Part shown: one piece after another, positions 16,510-24,509 of the stretch
Layout: each line of letters opens with the position of its first letter
Position numbering within the stretch: position 1 is the stretch's first letter
Source of the DNA: Crocinitomicaceae bacterium
Lineage (GTDB): Bacteria; Bacteroidota; Bacteroidia; Flavobacteriales_D; Parvicellaceae
Reading direction: 5' to 3'
Length of the DNA stretch: 64,000 bases
Assembly (NCBI GenBank): GCA_002723085.1
Contig: PBNK01000035.1
Location: 1-64,000, forward strand
The notes under the pieces: model-generated
What the model saw: the letters and a program-made list of their open reading frames with translations, nothing else
What the model was told of the DNA's origin: nothing
The model's database searches: none
Translations under genes and position numbers: made by a program

Positions 16510-18351
16510 ATGTGTGGAATTGTAGCATACCTTGGGGATAAATCGGCATATGACGTCATAATTAAAGGTCTTCAAAGGCTTGAATATAGAGGATACGATA
16601 GTGCTGGAATTGCTTTACATAATGAAAAGTCACTTAATGTATTTAAACAAAAGGGAAAAGTAGCAGATTTACAAAAACATGTAGAAAAAGAAGATAAAAG
16701 CGGGGGAATTGGAATAGGCCATACTAGATGGGCAACACATGGTCTTCCAAACAACATTAATGCTCACCCTCATAAATCTGGAGATAAGCAAATAGCATTG
16801 GTTCATAATGGGATTATAGAAAACTACTCCATTTTAAAAGAAGAATTGATTGCAAGAGGGCATAAGTTTGAAAGCGAAACCGATACTGAAGTTTTAGTGC
16901 ATTTAATTGAAGACATCAAAAAAGAAAATAAATGCGATTTATTTGATGCTGTTAGAATTGCCTTAAATGAAGTAGTTGGTGCTTATGCAATTGTAGCTAT
17001 TGACAAAAACAATCCTCATGAACTTGTTGCTGCAAGAAAAAGTAGCCCATTGGTTATTGGTTTAGGGGAAAATGAATATTTTCTTGCATCAGATGCTACT
17101 CCAATTGTTGAATACACTAAAAATGTAGTTTATCTTGATGATGGGGAAATTGCCAGAATAAGTTTAGAAAAAGGCCTTTCTTTAAAGACCATTCAAAACA
17201 AAAATAAAACCCCATATATTCAAGAGCTTGAAATGCATTTAGAAGCACTTGAAAAAGGAGGATATGAGCACTTTATGCTTAAAGAAATTTACGAGCAACC
17301 TCAGTCCATTAAAGATTCGATGCGTGGGAGACTTAAGGCCAATAAAAGCTTAGTTGGTCTTGGTGGTCTTAAGGACTTTGATGAAAAAATCCTTAATGCC
17401 AAACGTTTGATTTTTGTAGCCTGCGGAACTTCCTGGCATGCAGGACTTGTGGGTGAGTATTTATTTGAAGAAATAGCTAGAATTCCGGTTGAAGTGGAAT
17501 ATGCCTCTGAATTTCGTTATAGAAATCCAATTATAAATGAAGATGATGTGGTCATTGCCATTTCACAATCTGGCGAAACTGCCGACACCTTAGCTGCCAT
17601 TAAATTGGCAAAAGACAATAACGCAACTATTATTGGAATATGTAATGTAGTTGGGAGCTCTATTTCTAGAGAAACACATTGTGGATCATATACTCATGCT
17701 GGACCCGAAATTGGAGTTGCATCCACAAAAGCATTTACTGCTCAAGTTACTGTATTAACTTTAATGGCCCTAATGGTTGGAAAGAAAAAAGGAACCATTG
17801 CTAACGAACGCTTTAATAGGCTACTTATTGACCTAAATTCAATACCTGAGAAATTAGAAAGCGTTCTTAAGCAAGATAAGGCTATAGAAAAAATTGCTAA
17901 AATTTATCATAAAGTAAATAATGCGCTTTATTTAGGCAGAGGAATTAACTTTCCGTTAGCTTTAGAAGGCGCATTGAAACTAAAAGAAATCTCATACATA
18001 CATGCAGAAGGATACCCTGCAGCAGAAATGAAGCATGGTCCTATTGCTTTGATAGATGAAGAAATGCCAGTTTTTGTTATTGCAACAAAAGATTCCAGCT
18101 ACGAAAAAATTGTTTCTAACATTCAAGAAGTTAAGGCAAGAAAAGGTAAAATAATTGCTATCGTTAGTGATGGAGACAAAGAGGTAAAAGCCATTTCTGA
18201 TCATGTGATTGAAATTCCTAAAACCGATGAGCTTTTAGTTCCTCTATTGGCTACTGTTCCTTTACAGCTTTTAAGTTATCATATTGCTGTCATGAGAGGC
18301 TGTAATGTTGATCAACCAAGGAATTTAGCGAAGTCGGTCACGGTTGAATAA
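16510..18351 (+). CDS. glmS: Glutamine--fructose-6-phosphate aminotransferase (isomerizing)
   Basis: GlmS makes glucosamine 6-phosphate for peptidoglycan and lipopolysaccharide. The N-terminal glutaminase begins with Met-Cys2, the nucleophile exposed after Met removal, followed by GIVAYLG and YRGYDSAGI. Two SIS domains follow (about 290-430 and 460-605) with CGTSWHAG and ISQSGETADT, and the conserved end PRNLAKSVTVE. At 613 residues it is full length. It lies four bases after DUF4270 and probably belongs to the same transcript. No glmS ribozyme is seen upstream, as expected outside Firmicutes. Confidence 0.97.
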   Translation: MCGIVAYLGDKSAYDVIIKGLQRLEYRGYDSAGIALHNEKSLNVFKQKGKVADLQKHVEKEDKSGGIGIGHTRWATHGLPNNINAHPHKSGDKQIALVHNGIIENYSILKEELIARGHKFESETDTEVLVHLIEDIKKENKCDLFDAVRIALNEVVGAYAIVAIDKNNPHELVAARKSSPLVIGLGENEYFLASDATPIVEYTKNVVYLDDGEIARISLEKGLSLKTIQNKNKTPYIQELEMHLEALEKGGYEHFMLKEIYEQPQSIKDSMRGRLKANKSLVGLGGLKDFDEKILNAKRLIFVACGTSWHAGLVGEYLFEEIARIPVEVEYASEFRYRNPIINEDDVVIAISQSGETADTLAAIKLAKDNNATIIGICNVVGSSISRETHCGSYTHAGPEIGVASTKAFTAQVTVLTLMALMVGKKKGTIANERFNRLLIDLNSIPEKLESVLKQDKAIEKIAKIYHKVNNALYLGRGINFPLALEGALKLKEISYIHAEGYPAAEMKHGPIALIDEEMPVFVIATKDSSYEKIVSNIQEVKARKGKIIAIVSDGDKEVKAISDHVIEIPKTDELLVPLLATVPLQLLSYHIAVMRGCNVDQPRNLAKSVTVE

Positions 18352-18437
18352 CAATGAAGTAACCATCATACTTAAAGGTACTTAAACTTCAATTCTAACT
18401 AAAATCAAATTCTTAGTTTGAATAGAAAATAATGTAC

Positions 18438-18456
18438 AAAAACATCTAATGTTTTT
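18438..18456 (+). terminator. Possible weak terminator after glmS
   Basis: AAAAACAT (18438-18445), a CTA loop and ATGTTTTT (18449-18456) form an AT-rich 8-base hairpin that runs into a short T stretch. It lies 87 bases after the glmS stop. The stem is weak, so this is tentative. Confidence 0.35.
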
Positions 18457-18514
18457 TAAAGGATTTAACTATATTGAATGATAAATTCAAATCCATTATT
18501 ATTTACTCAAAAAT

Positions 18515-19726
18515 TTAATTGAATTCAAGATTTTTCCTTGAATTAAATCCTCCAACTTTAGAAAAGTAATCAAATACATATTTGTCAACTACATATTTAT
18601 TATAGTTGGAATCATAATCGTAATAAGTAGTAAGAAATGAAATATTATCTTTTGATTCTTTAATGATTTTTCTAATAATTTTTGTTTTTATATACCATGA
18701 TTCTGAAAATTTTTCAAATTCAAATTCAAATTTTGAAATTAGAATCCCTTCATCATTGTATTTTAATTCAATCCAAGGAGAGTTTTGAACATTGTTAGAA
18801 TCAATAATATGTTTTTTTAGGTTGTTTACCCAAACATAATTTTTTTTAGATAATAAATTGTTATTATTATCATATTTAAACTCAATTTTTTTTCTCGGTA
18901 AAAGTATTTTTTGTTCAGGGGGGTGAGTATCATTAGGAAACAAAGAGTACTTTATTCCTCTACTGTAATTAATTTCAAATAGTTTATTTCCATTCTTGTC
19001 GTATATAAACTCATCAATATAACTTGTATCCCTTAATTCTTTATTGTATGGATTCAAATGAGAAGAAATTACTTTTTTCAACCTGTTCGAATCAATATAT
19101 ATGTACTTATATTTTGATATAGGAACAAATTTCATGGAAATAGTATCCCAATTATAATGGAGTCTTAATTTAATTTTTCCATTCTCATTGTATTTATAAG
19201 AGATTTTATCTCCTCCGTATTCTCTTTGAACAAATTTCCATTTATTTAAATTATCATCCCATTCATGTTTTAAAAAAAGTGTTTTATTATTGTTTTCGTT
19301 ATAACGATACTCATATTTAACCCATGGTATCTCCTCTAAATTACTGTTAAGTTTGTAACGAGTTTTTGATAATAAATTATTTTTTTCATCATAAATGTAA
19401 ATATGTCGACTATGATAATCTAGTTTTTTTAAATCCTCTTTGTATCTATACTTTAAACGATTTAATATAAAACCTGAATCATCAAGATTATATTCATATT
19501 TAAATTGAATACCTTTTTTATTGGACGACAAAACAATTGAAATACAATTTTTATTTTTTTCACTCCAATTATTAATTATTCTAATATCTTCTTTTGTTTT
19601 ATTATATGTGGTAATTGAACTATCGATTCTATATCCAATTGTTTTGGTGTATATATCTTTAAAAGATTGACCATTGGAAAAAACTGAAATAATTAGAAAT
19701 ATATTTAAAAGGATAATTTTATTCAT
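18515..19726 (-). CDS. Secreted hypothetical protein with YD-like repeats
   Basis: A 403-residue protein with an N-terminal signal peptide (LLNIFLIISVFSNGQ). The body contains repeated tyrosine-rich strands of the form Y-x-Y-D-x-x-N-N-L-L-S-K: YIYDEKNNLLSK, FIYDKNGNKLFE, FKYDNNNNLLSK and LKYNDEGILISK, spaced about 50-90 residues apart. These look like degenerate YD/RHS-type beta repeats common in Bacteroidetes cell-surface proteins. There is no clear C-terminal sorting domain. It begins a minus-strand accessory stretch, and its composition is even more AT-rich and Asn/Lys-rich than the flanking core genes. Function unknown. Confidence 0.65.
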   Translation of the reverse strand: MNKIILLNIFLIISVFSNGQSFKDIYTKTIGYRIDSSITTYNKTKEDIRIINNWSEKNKNCISIVLSSNKKGIQFKYEYNLDDSGFILNRLKYRYKEDLKKLDYHSRHIYIYDEKNNLLSKTRYKLNSNLEEIPWVKYEYRYNENNNKTLFLKHEWDDNLNKWKFVQREYGGDKISYKYNENGKIKLRLHYNWDTISMKFVPISKYKYIYIDSNRLKKVISSHLNPYNKELRDTSYIDEFIYDKNGNKLFEINYSRGIKYSLFPNDTHPPEQKILLPRKKIEFKYDNNNNLLSKKNYVWVNNLKKHIIDSNNVQNSPWIELKYNDEGILISKFEFEFEKFSESWYIKTKIIRKIIKESKDNISFLTTYYDYDSNYNKYVVDKYVFDYFSKVGGFNSRKNLEFN

Positions 19727-19769
19727 TAATGATAAAAATAATGATTTATTTAAGATTATTCAGAATCTA

Positions 19770-20066
19770 TTATAGTGGTATAATTCTAACATTACTAACA
19801 ACCATTTCAAAAGTTCTATCAATCCTATTTTTTCGAATCATCCCTTTTTTATACAAACTATAAATATCATTTGATTTAAAATTCCTTTTAGTTCTAGTGG
19901 TTAAAAACCCATTTGAATTTAAGTATTCTGATATTTTTTTATTCGAATATTTATATTGGTTTTTTAAGTGTTTTACTATTTTGAAAATACGTTCCTGATT
20001 ATCGTTATAATGATATGTTTTAGAAAGTCTACAAGATGTAATTAACAGAGTAAAACATAAAAACAC
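19770..20066 (-). CDS. Small putative lipoprotein with a recombinase-like helical segment
   Basis: The frame starts at GTG 20066 and gives 98 residues. The N-terminus FLCFTLLITSC looks like a lipoprotein signal with the lipid-bearing cysteine at residue 12. The middle part, with ISEYLNSNGFLTTRT and NDIYSLYKKGMIRK, resembles the helical segment that follows the catalytic domain in serine recombinases and guides them to DNA, an odd combination with a membrane signal. No catalytic recombinase domain lies nearby. The frame also stays open upstream of the GTG without any start codon. It may be a remnant or an independent small gene. Confidence 0.4.
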   Translation of the reverse strand: MFLCFTLLITSCRLSKTYHYNDNQERIFKIVKHLKNQYKYSNKKISEYLNSNGFLTTRTKRNFKSNDIYSLYKKGMIRKNRIDRTFEMVVSNVRIIPL

Positions 20067-20157
20067 TAAGTTAGAGTTGATTATGAATCCATCTCGAAAA
20101 AACCCTTCATTTATTAATGATTCGGATACGGTGGAATAATCTTTTCCAACCTCAATT

Positions 20158-20616
20158 TTAATTCATAATTAAATTAAACTGATTTAGGTGATGTATTGTG
20201 TGGTGTTTGATAAGAAATAGAATTTTTTCACTTTTCATACTTCCATAGATAGGATGATTTATTTGACCATTAATGTCATGGAGTTTAATAAGTTTATATA
20301 TCAATACTTTTTTTTCAGAATCAAAATCTAAATTTTCATCTGTTATTTTAAGAGACTTATCTGTTCTAATATTTCTTGGGGTTTCTAATGGACTCTTTTT
20401 AGAGATATACCTTAAAAATAGTTTCCCAATTGTAATGCCGAAATATTTATACCAAAAAGGGACTGAAATTTTACCTAAATATAAATCAATGAATTTTGAA
20501 CAATGTTTAAGCATTTGAGGCGAACTCATTTTCCCCCATCTTGGAATAGAGTTTTTATTCAGAGAATTAATTTTTTCTGTTATTTCATTAATACTTAATA
20601 GTGATATCTCACTCAT
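20158..20616 (-). CDS. DUF1569 family protein (DinB-like fold)
   Basis: The 152-residue protein shows the DUF1569 landmarks: WGKMSSPQMLKHC near residue 27, a central PLETPRNI segment, NHPIYG near residue 122 and the C-terminal HHTIHHLNQF. The histidines at these three places match the metal-binding pattern of DinB-like four-helix proteins. No enzymatic function is established for the family. It stands as a single gene in the accessory stretch, with about 90 bases before the small lipoprotein gene downstream. Confidence 0.82.
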   Translation of the reverse strand: MSEISLLSINEITEKINSLNKNSIPRWGKMSSPQMLKHCSKFIDLYLGKISVPFWYKYFGITIGKLFLRYISKKSPLETPRNIRTDKSLKITDENLDFDSEKKVLIYKLIKLHDINGQINHPIYGSMKSEKILFLIKHHTIHHLNQFNLIMN

Positions 20617-20749
20617 ATTTTAAATATACAAACATGTAATGTTTATTTATGAAAAATATTGAATTACTAATAAATTTTATAACTGGATTATATTCAAAAT
20701 AATTGAGGTTGAAATATTAGATTATCATCTTTGAGGTTTGATTGTATAA

Positions 20750-21487
20750 TTATCTATTTGTCTCTACTACTAAGCCGAGAACCTCCTCACTAATATTAAG
20801 TACGGCATGCGAAAATTGCCATGGTACATAAACAATATCTGATGCCTCTTGATAACATTCAAAAACAGGCAATTTTCTAGAGGTCTTAGGCAAATCTATT
20901 ACAAACCAATCTCTGGCATGTGTTCCTTTTGGATATTTTTTGTACCCTTTTAATTGCATATTATAACCTTTGGGAGCACTTTGTTCGTTAGCATCGAACA
21001 TTACCCATCTTTTCTTACCTTCTCTTAAAATGTTAAATGCGTCCTTATGATAATGAGGCAAGGTACCTGCATTTTTTACTGAGAAATAGAAAAAAAATCT
21101 ATTTATATCTTTTCTTGAGAAGAATAGATTAGGAAATTTCAAACCTTTTAAAATAAAACTAACTTTCATAGGATTCGATTCAAGAGTAAGTGTGCTTTGT
21201 CCTTTATGGTTTTTGAAAAAATTTTTTAAAGTAGTTGATTCTCTTGACATCGCAGGTCTAGAATCCTTTACAACGGTACACATATAATGCCCAAATTTCA
21301 TATTTACATATTCTTTGGTCCATAAATCTACAATAGGCCAATTTTTCGCTCCTCCCTTTATTAAGAGAGGTTTTCGTGGTATAAAATATTCAGAAAGAAA
21401 CGTTTCTTTATTCAGCTTTGAATATTGGACTTCATCCATTTCGATGGTTTTAGCAGGTTTATTTTGAAATAGGTCGAAAATCCCCAT
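20750..21487 (-). CDS. Cupin-like (JmjC-type) 2-oxoglutarate oxygenase family protein
   Basis: The 245-residue protein matches the Cupin_8 / JmjC-like hydroxylase family. Its opening FIPRKPLLIKGGAKNWP is typical, with the Fe(II) motif H-x-D in PHYHKDAFN (around 145), EGKKRWVMFD after it, and the distal histidine in VPWQFSHAVLN near 225. Such enzymes hydroxylate protein side chains or small molecules using 2-oxoglutarate; the substrate cannot be told here. It starts 8 bases after the secreted 208-residue protein and may share a transcript with it. Confidence 0.82.
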   Translation of the reverse strand: MGIFDLFQNKPAKTIEMDEVQYSKLNKETFLSEYFIPRKPLLIKGGAKNWPIVDLWTKEYVNMKFGHYMCTVVKDSRPAMSRESTTLKNFFKNHKGQSTLTLESNPMKVSFILKGLKFPNLFFSRKDINRFFFYFSVKNAGTLPHYHKDAFNILREGKKRWVMFDANEQSAPKGYNMQLKGYKKYPKGTHARDWFVIDLPKTSRKLPVFECYQEASDIVYVPWQFSHAVLNISEEVLGLVVETNR

Positions 21488-21495
21488 GTTGAAAT

Positions 21496-22122
21496 TTAAT
21501 TATTTATTTTTTTTTCAAAACTGCCATCATCATATATTTCAATATATGGAACATTTGGTTTTGGTTTTATGTCTCTTCCTAAAAAATCAATGGTTTTTAT
21601 TAACTTTTTATTGCTCAGAATAATATTTTCTGGCGTATTTAAAATTCCATTTTGAAGTATAATGGTTACGGGAGCAGTACAAGTTGAATTTACATCTGAT
21701 AAAACTAAATTTGCATTAACCACTGTATTGTTAGAAAAATTACTAGAATTAAATGTTATCTCGAAATGAAAATCTAACGTATCTCTGCTTGAATTTTGTG
21801 TTAGATGAGTGAATATATGACAGTCTAGACCCGTATTAAATGCCCCAGTAAAATAACTTACACTTATTAATGAACTATCGTCCAAAATTAAACAATGAGA
21901 AGGGTAAATCATACTGATAGAATCATTATAAAAAATCGTATTTGATATCATATTATTATTAGACGAAACATAGAAGGTATCCTCAAGATAGGTCACATTA
22001 TTACAATCAATAATGTTTGATTGAGAAAAGGCATGATCACCAGCATAATCTCCAAAACCTGTAAATTGACCCGACACAAAAAATGGAACATTAATTAACA
22101 GCATGAATAGTACTCTTTTCAT
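21496..22122 (-). CDS. Secreted protein with type IX-like C-terminal sorting tail
   Basis: A 208-residue exported protein with signal peptide (LFMLLINVPFFVSG). The body is Asn/Ser/Thr-rich beta structure with four cysteines. Its end, KLIKTIDFLGRDIKPKPNVP followed by IEIYDDGSFEKK, closely resembles C-terminal tails found in many secreted Crocinitomicaceae and Fluviicola proteins, believed to be type IX secretion signals or a related sorting tail. That suggests export across the outer membrane and attachment to the surface. The body is not recognised. It precedes the cupin gene by 8 bases. Confidence 0.65.
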   Translation of the reverse strand: MKRVLFMLLINVPFFVSGQFTGFGDYAGDHAFSQSNIIDCNNVTYLEDTFYVSSNNNMISNTIFYNDSISMIYPSHCLILDDSSLISVSYFTGAFNTGLDCHIFTHLTQNSSRDTLDFHFEITFNSSNFSNNTVVNANLVLSDVNSTCTAPVTIILQNGILNTPENIILSNKKLIKTIDFLGRDIKPKPNVPYIEIYDDGSFEKKINN

Positions 22123-22151
22123 ATTTTTATATTTACATAAATATAAACAAA

Positions 22152-22511
22152 ATGAATAAAAATATTTTTGGAGAACCTTTAATTACATGTAGTAATAACC
22201 CATTAACAGGATATTTTAGAACCGGTTGTTGCGAAACTGACAACAGCGACTATGGCATGCATACTGTATGTGTTGTAACAACAAAAGAGTTTTTAGATTT
22301 TTCAAAGTCGATTGGAAACGATTTATCAACGCCTATTCCTGAATATGGTTTTCCAGGAATTAGAGCTGGGGACAAATGGTGTTTGTGCGCTTTAAGATGG
22401 AAAGAAGCCCTGGAAAACAATTGTGCGCCAAAAGTAGTTCTTGAAGCAACCAACGAAAAAACATTGGATGTAATATCGATGGATCAATTGATAAAATATG
22501 CACATAAATAA
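22152..22511 (+). CDS. DUF2237 family protein
   Basis: A 119-residue protein recognised by NIFGEPLITCS, NPLTGYFRTGCC near the N-terminus, MHTVCVVTTKEFLDFSK and GFPGIRAGDKWCLCALRW. These segments define DUF2237, a small cytoplasmic family of unknown function found in many proteobacteria and Bacteroidetes. Six cysteines are present. It is the only plus-strand gene between glmS and the CotH-like gene. It diverges from the T9SS-tail gene across 29 bases and converges on the sialidase-like gene with an 8-base gap. Confidence 0.85.
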   Translation: MNKNIFGEPLITCSNNPLTGYFRTGCCETDNSDYGMHTVCVVTTKEFLDFSKSIGNDLSTPIPEYGFPGIRAGDKWCLCALRWKEALENNCAPKVVLEATNEKTLDVISMDQLIKYAHK

Positions 22512-22519
22512 ATATGCGC

Positions 22520-23800
22520 CTAGTCTAACTCTTTTTGGTCAATTAACGCTGTGTAAAGCGAAATAATACTATTGTCTAAATGAGTCCATATGGGCCTTAT
22601 TGCCCCGTCTTGAACTGAAATATTAGTGTAGTCTCCAAAAAACATTTTAGGATTTGGTGTAAAAGAATTAGTGCTGATTTTATAGTCCTTAAAACTCGTA
22701 CCTCCGTTTTTAGAAACCGACAAATACACATCTGTTTTGTTGTCTTCATGCTCTCGCCTGTCATAGTAAACTATATACAAATAGCCATTGCTTTGATCTA
22801 TTGTCATCCAGGTTAAAAATTGATGTTTCTTAGAGTTATCTGTATTTACTTTAATGTCATCAGACCATGTTTTACCGCCATCTTTAGATTTTTTCATCCA
22901 AATGTCTGTGTTTTCCTTTCCGTTGCGTTGATCTGCCCAATTCACATAAATGGTTCCTTTGTTTTCTGAATTAGAGATATCACAAACGGTAACCGGCATT
23001 CCATTGCATCTGTATATTCCAGGTATATCAATGGCCCAACCTCCTTTTTGTGTGCCGATTTCTAGTTCCTTATTTAACCATGTTTTTCCATCATCAAGAG
23101 AGGAATTGAAATACAATTTTGACCCCATCGCCCAACACACATAAATTTCTCCATTAGGGCCTACAGCAGGCACTGCTCCTTCTGTAGTTAAATCATCATC
23201 AATACAGTCTCCATCAAAATATGATATATCAACAGGATTGCTCCAGCTTTTTCCTAAATCTTCGCTTTTTGAAAACACAATATTGCTCCTATTTGACGGG
23301 TCTTTTGAACCATATACATCAAATTGTGTCCAGGTCATATAAATGTGTCCGTTATTCTTATTGCAAGCCACCCATTCTTTATCATGGAACTTGCCATTAA
23401 CTAAAGTATGACCTTCTTTATTAAATCTTCCTTTAATTGTTTTTGACCGCTCACATACAATGCCTCCAACTAAAGTTTGGCCTTTAACATTAGATAAATG
23501 AAAATAATAATAATTCCCTTTATAATCGATTAACATACAAGGGTCACCATGAACCCCATTTTTTTTTGATTTTATAGATTTAGCTGCCCAATTTTCACCA
23601 CCATCTTTTGAGAAATAATAATCATTAAGCACAGAACCAGCTATAACCTCTTTGTTATTTTTAGGGTTAATGTAAATTGATGGCTCTACCTGAGAATAAG
23701 GATAACTAGCTTTTTTTGGCAAAGGCAACTTTACATTTGTGAACTGTGATTTTCCAACAAATTGAATCAAAACAAAACTTAGAGCTAAAAATTTGTTCAT
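22520..23800 (-). CDS. Secreted sialidase-fold protein with BNR/Asp-box repeats
   Basis: I chose the internal ATG near 23800, which starts a proper signal peptide (NKFLALSFVLIQFVGKSQ); the TTG 63 bases upstream adds an unlikely charged leader. The 425 or so residue body has five Asp-box motifs, FSKDGGENW, SEDLGKSW, SLDDGKTW, SKDGGKTW and SKNGGTSF, that mark a six-bladed beta-propeller. True sialidase catalytic residues (the arginine triad and the FRIP motif) are not evident, so an enzyme activity should not be assumed. No sorting tail is visible. Confidence 0.78.
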   Translation of the reverse strand: MNKFLALSFVLIQFVGKSQFTNVKLPLPKKASYPYSQVEPSIYINPKNNKEVIAGSVLNDYYFSKDGGENWAAKSIKSKKNGVHGDPCMLIDYKGNYYYFHLSNVKGQTLVGGIVCERSKTIKGRFNKEGHTLVNGKFHDKEWVACNKNNGHIYMTWTQFDVYGSKDPSNRSNIVFSKSEDLGKSWSNPVDISYFDGDCIDDDLTTEGAVPAVGPNGEIYVCWAMGSKLYFNSSLDDGKTWLNKELEIGTQKGGWAIDIPGIYRCNGMPVTVCDISNSENKGTIYVNWADQRNGKENTDIWMKKSKDGGKTWSDDIKVNTDNSKKHQFLTWMTIDQSNGYLYIVYYDRREHEDNKTDVYLSVSKNGGTSFKDYKISTNSFTPNPKMFFGDYTNISVQDGAIRPIWTHLDNSIISLYTALIDQKELD

Positions 23801-23883
23801 GATTATTATTTTATAGAATTTGTTTACAATATTTAATTGCACTCTTTTTGGACCGAAGTCCAATCATCGTGTCCAATTTGTTG

Positions 23884-24129
23884 CTAAAGGGATAAACAAT
23901 TGGCATTTTGTTTTGTAAGCAATTGAAACAGAGAATCATATTCTTCTTTTGACTGAGCTTTGGATAATTGATTGTTTAAATTTCCACTTATACATTCACA
24001 TATTGTTACTCCGCCTTCACCTGTAATTTTAAGTATCTCTTGATAATTATTGTTTGTTTTAGAATCTTCCTTTTCCGAACAGCTTATAAAAAAAATTAAT
24101 GTAAATAACGTTATTACTATTTTCTTCAT
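23884..24129 (-). CDS. Small lipoprotein
   Basis: An 81-residue protein with a strong lipoprotein signal, VITLFTLIFFISCSEKED, where Cys17 would be lipidated and is followed by acidic residues suited to outer-membrane export in Bacteroidetes. The mature part has a conserved-looking GGVTICECISG segment and the pattern of small envelope proteins with two to three cysteines. The function is not recognised. It precedes the sialidase-like gene by about 80 bases on the same strand. Confidence 0.65.
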   Translation of the reverse strand: MKKIVITLFTLIFFISCSEKEDSKTNNNYQEILKITGEGGVTICECISGNLNNQLSKAQSKEEYDSLFQLLTKQNANCLSL

Positions 24130-24216
24130 GACTTTTAATTTTATCTAATTTAACAATATTATTTAGAATAAGTTTTTTTTCTTTTTTGACAAATCCTTCT
24201 CTATTAAAGATTGTTT

Positions 24217-24450
24217 TTATTTTAACATTTTTGCTCTACTCGGTTTAAGTACATATTTAACTAAATCAATATCTTCTTTGTTTATTATAACAAAAGCCAA
24301 TTGATGAAATTCACTAATGCTCTGCCCTCCAACATCAAAAAATTTAATGTTTTTTTCTTCTAGAAACTCCACAATATGTTTTGTATAATGTGTTGCTACT
24401 TGAAGATCCGTACTGCCTCTAAAATCCCATATTAATTTAATCTTGTCCAT
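24217..24450 (-). CDS. Small conserved hypothetical protein
   Basis: A 77-residue cytoplasmic protein without signal peptide. It has a regular alternating beta-alpha pattern (KIKLIWDFRGS, HIVEFLEEKNI, AFVIINKEDI) and ends in a basic tail. Short proteins of this appearance occur in Flavobacteria, but I cannot name a family or function. It diverges from the CotH-like gene with 59 bases between the two starts. Confidence 0.6.
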   Translation of the reverse strand: MDKIKLIWDFRGSTDLQVATHYTKHIVEFLEEKNIKFFDVGGQSISEFHQLAFVIINKEDIDLVKYVLKPSRAKMLK

Positions 24451-24509
24451 AATTCTATAAAAATAAAAATTAATAAAGATTTTAAATATGTTTATGTTTG
24501 AATTAATAA

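Noticed and set aside
22520-23800. True sialidase
   Set aside because: The Asp boxes mark the propeller fold, but the catalytic arginine triad and FRIP motif are not recognised, so only the fold is claimed.
18352-24509. Genomic island or prophage
   Set aside because: No integrase, transposase, phage gene or flanking repeat is visible.
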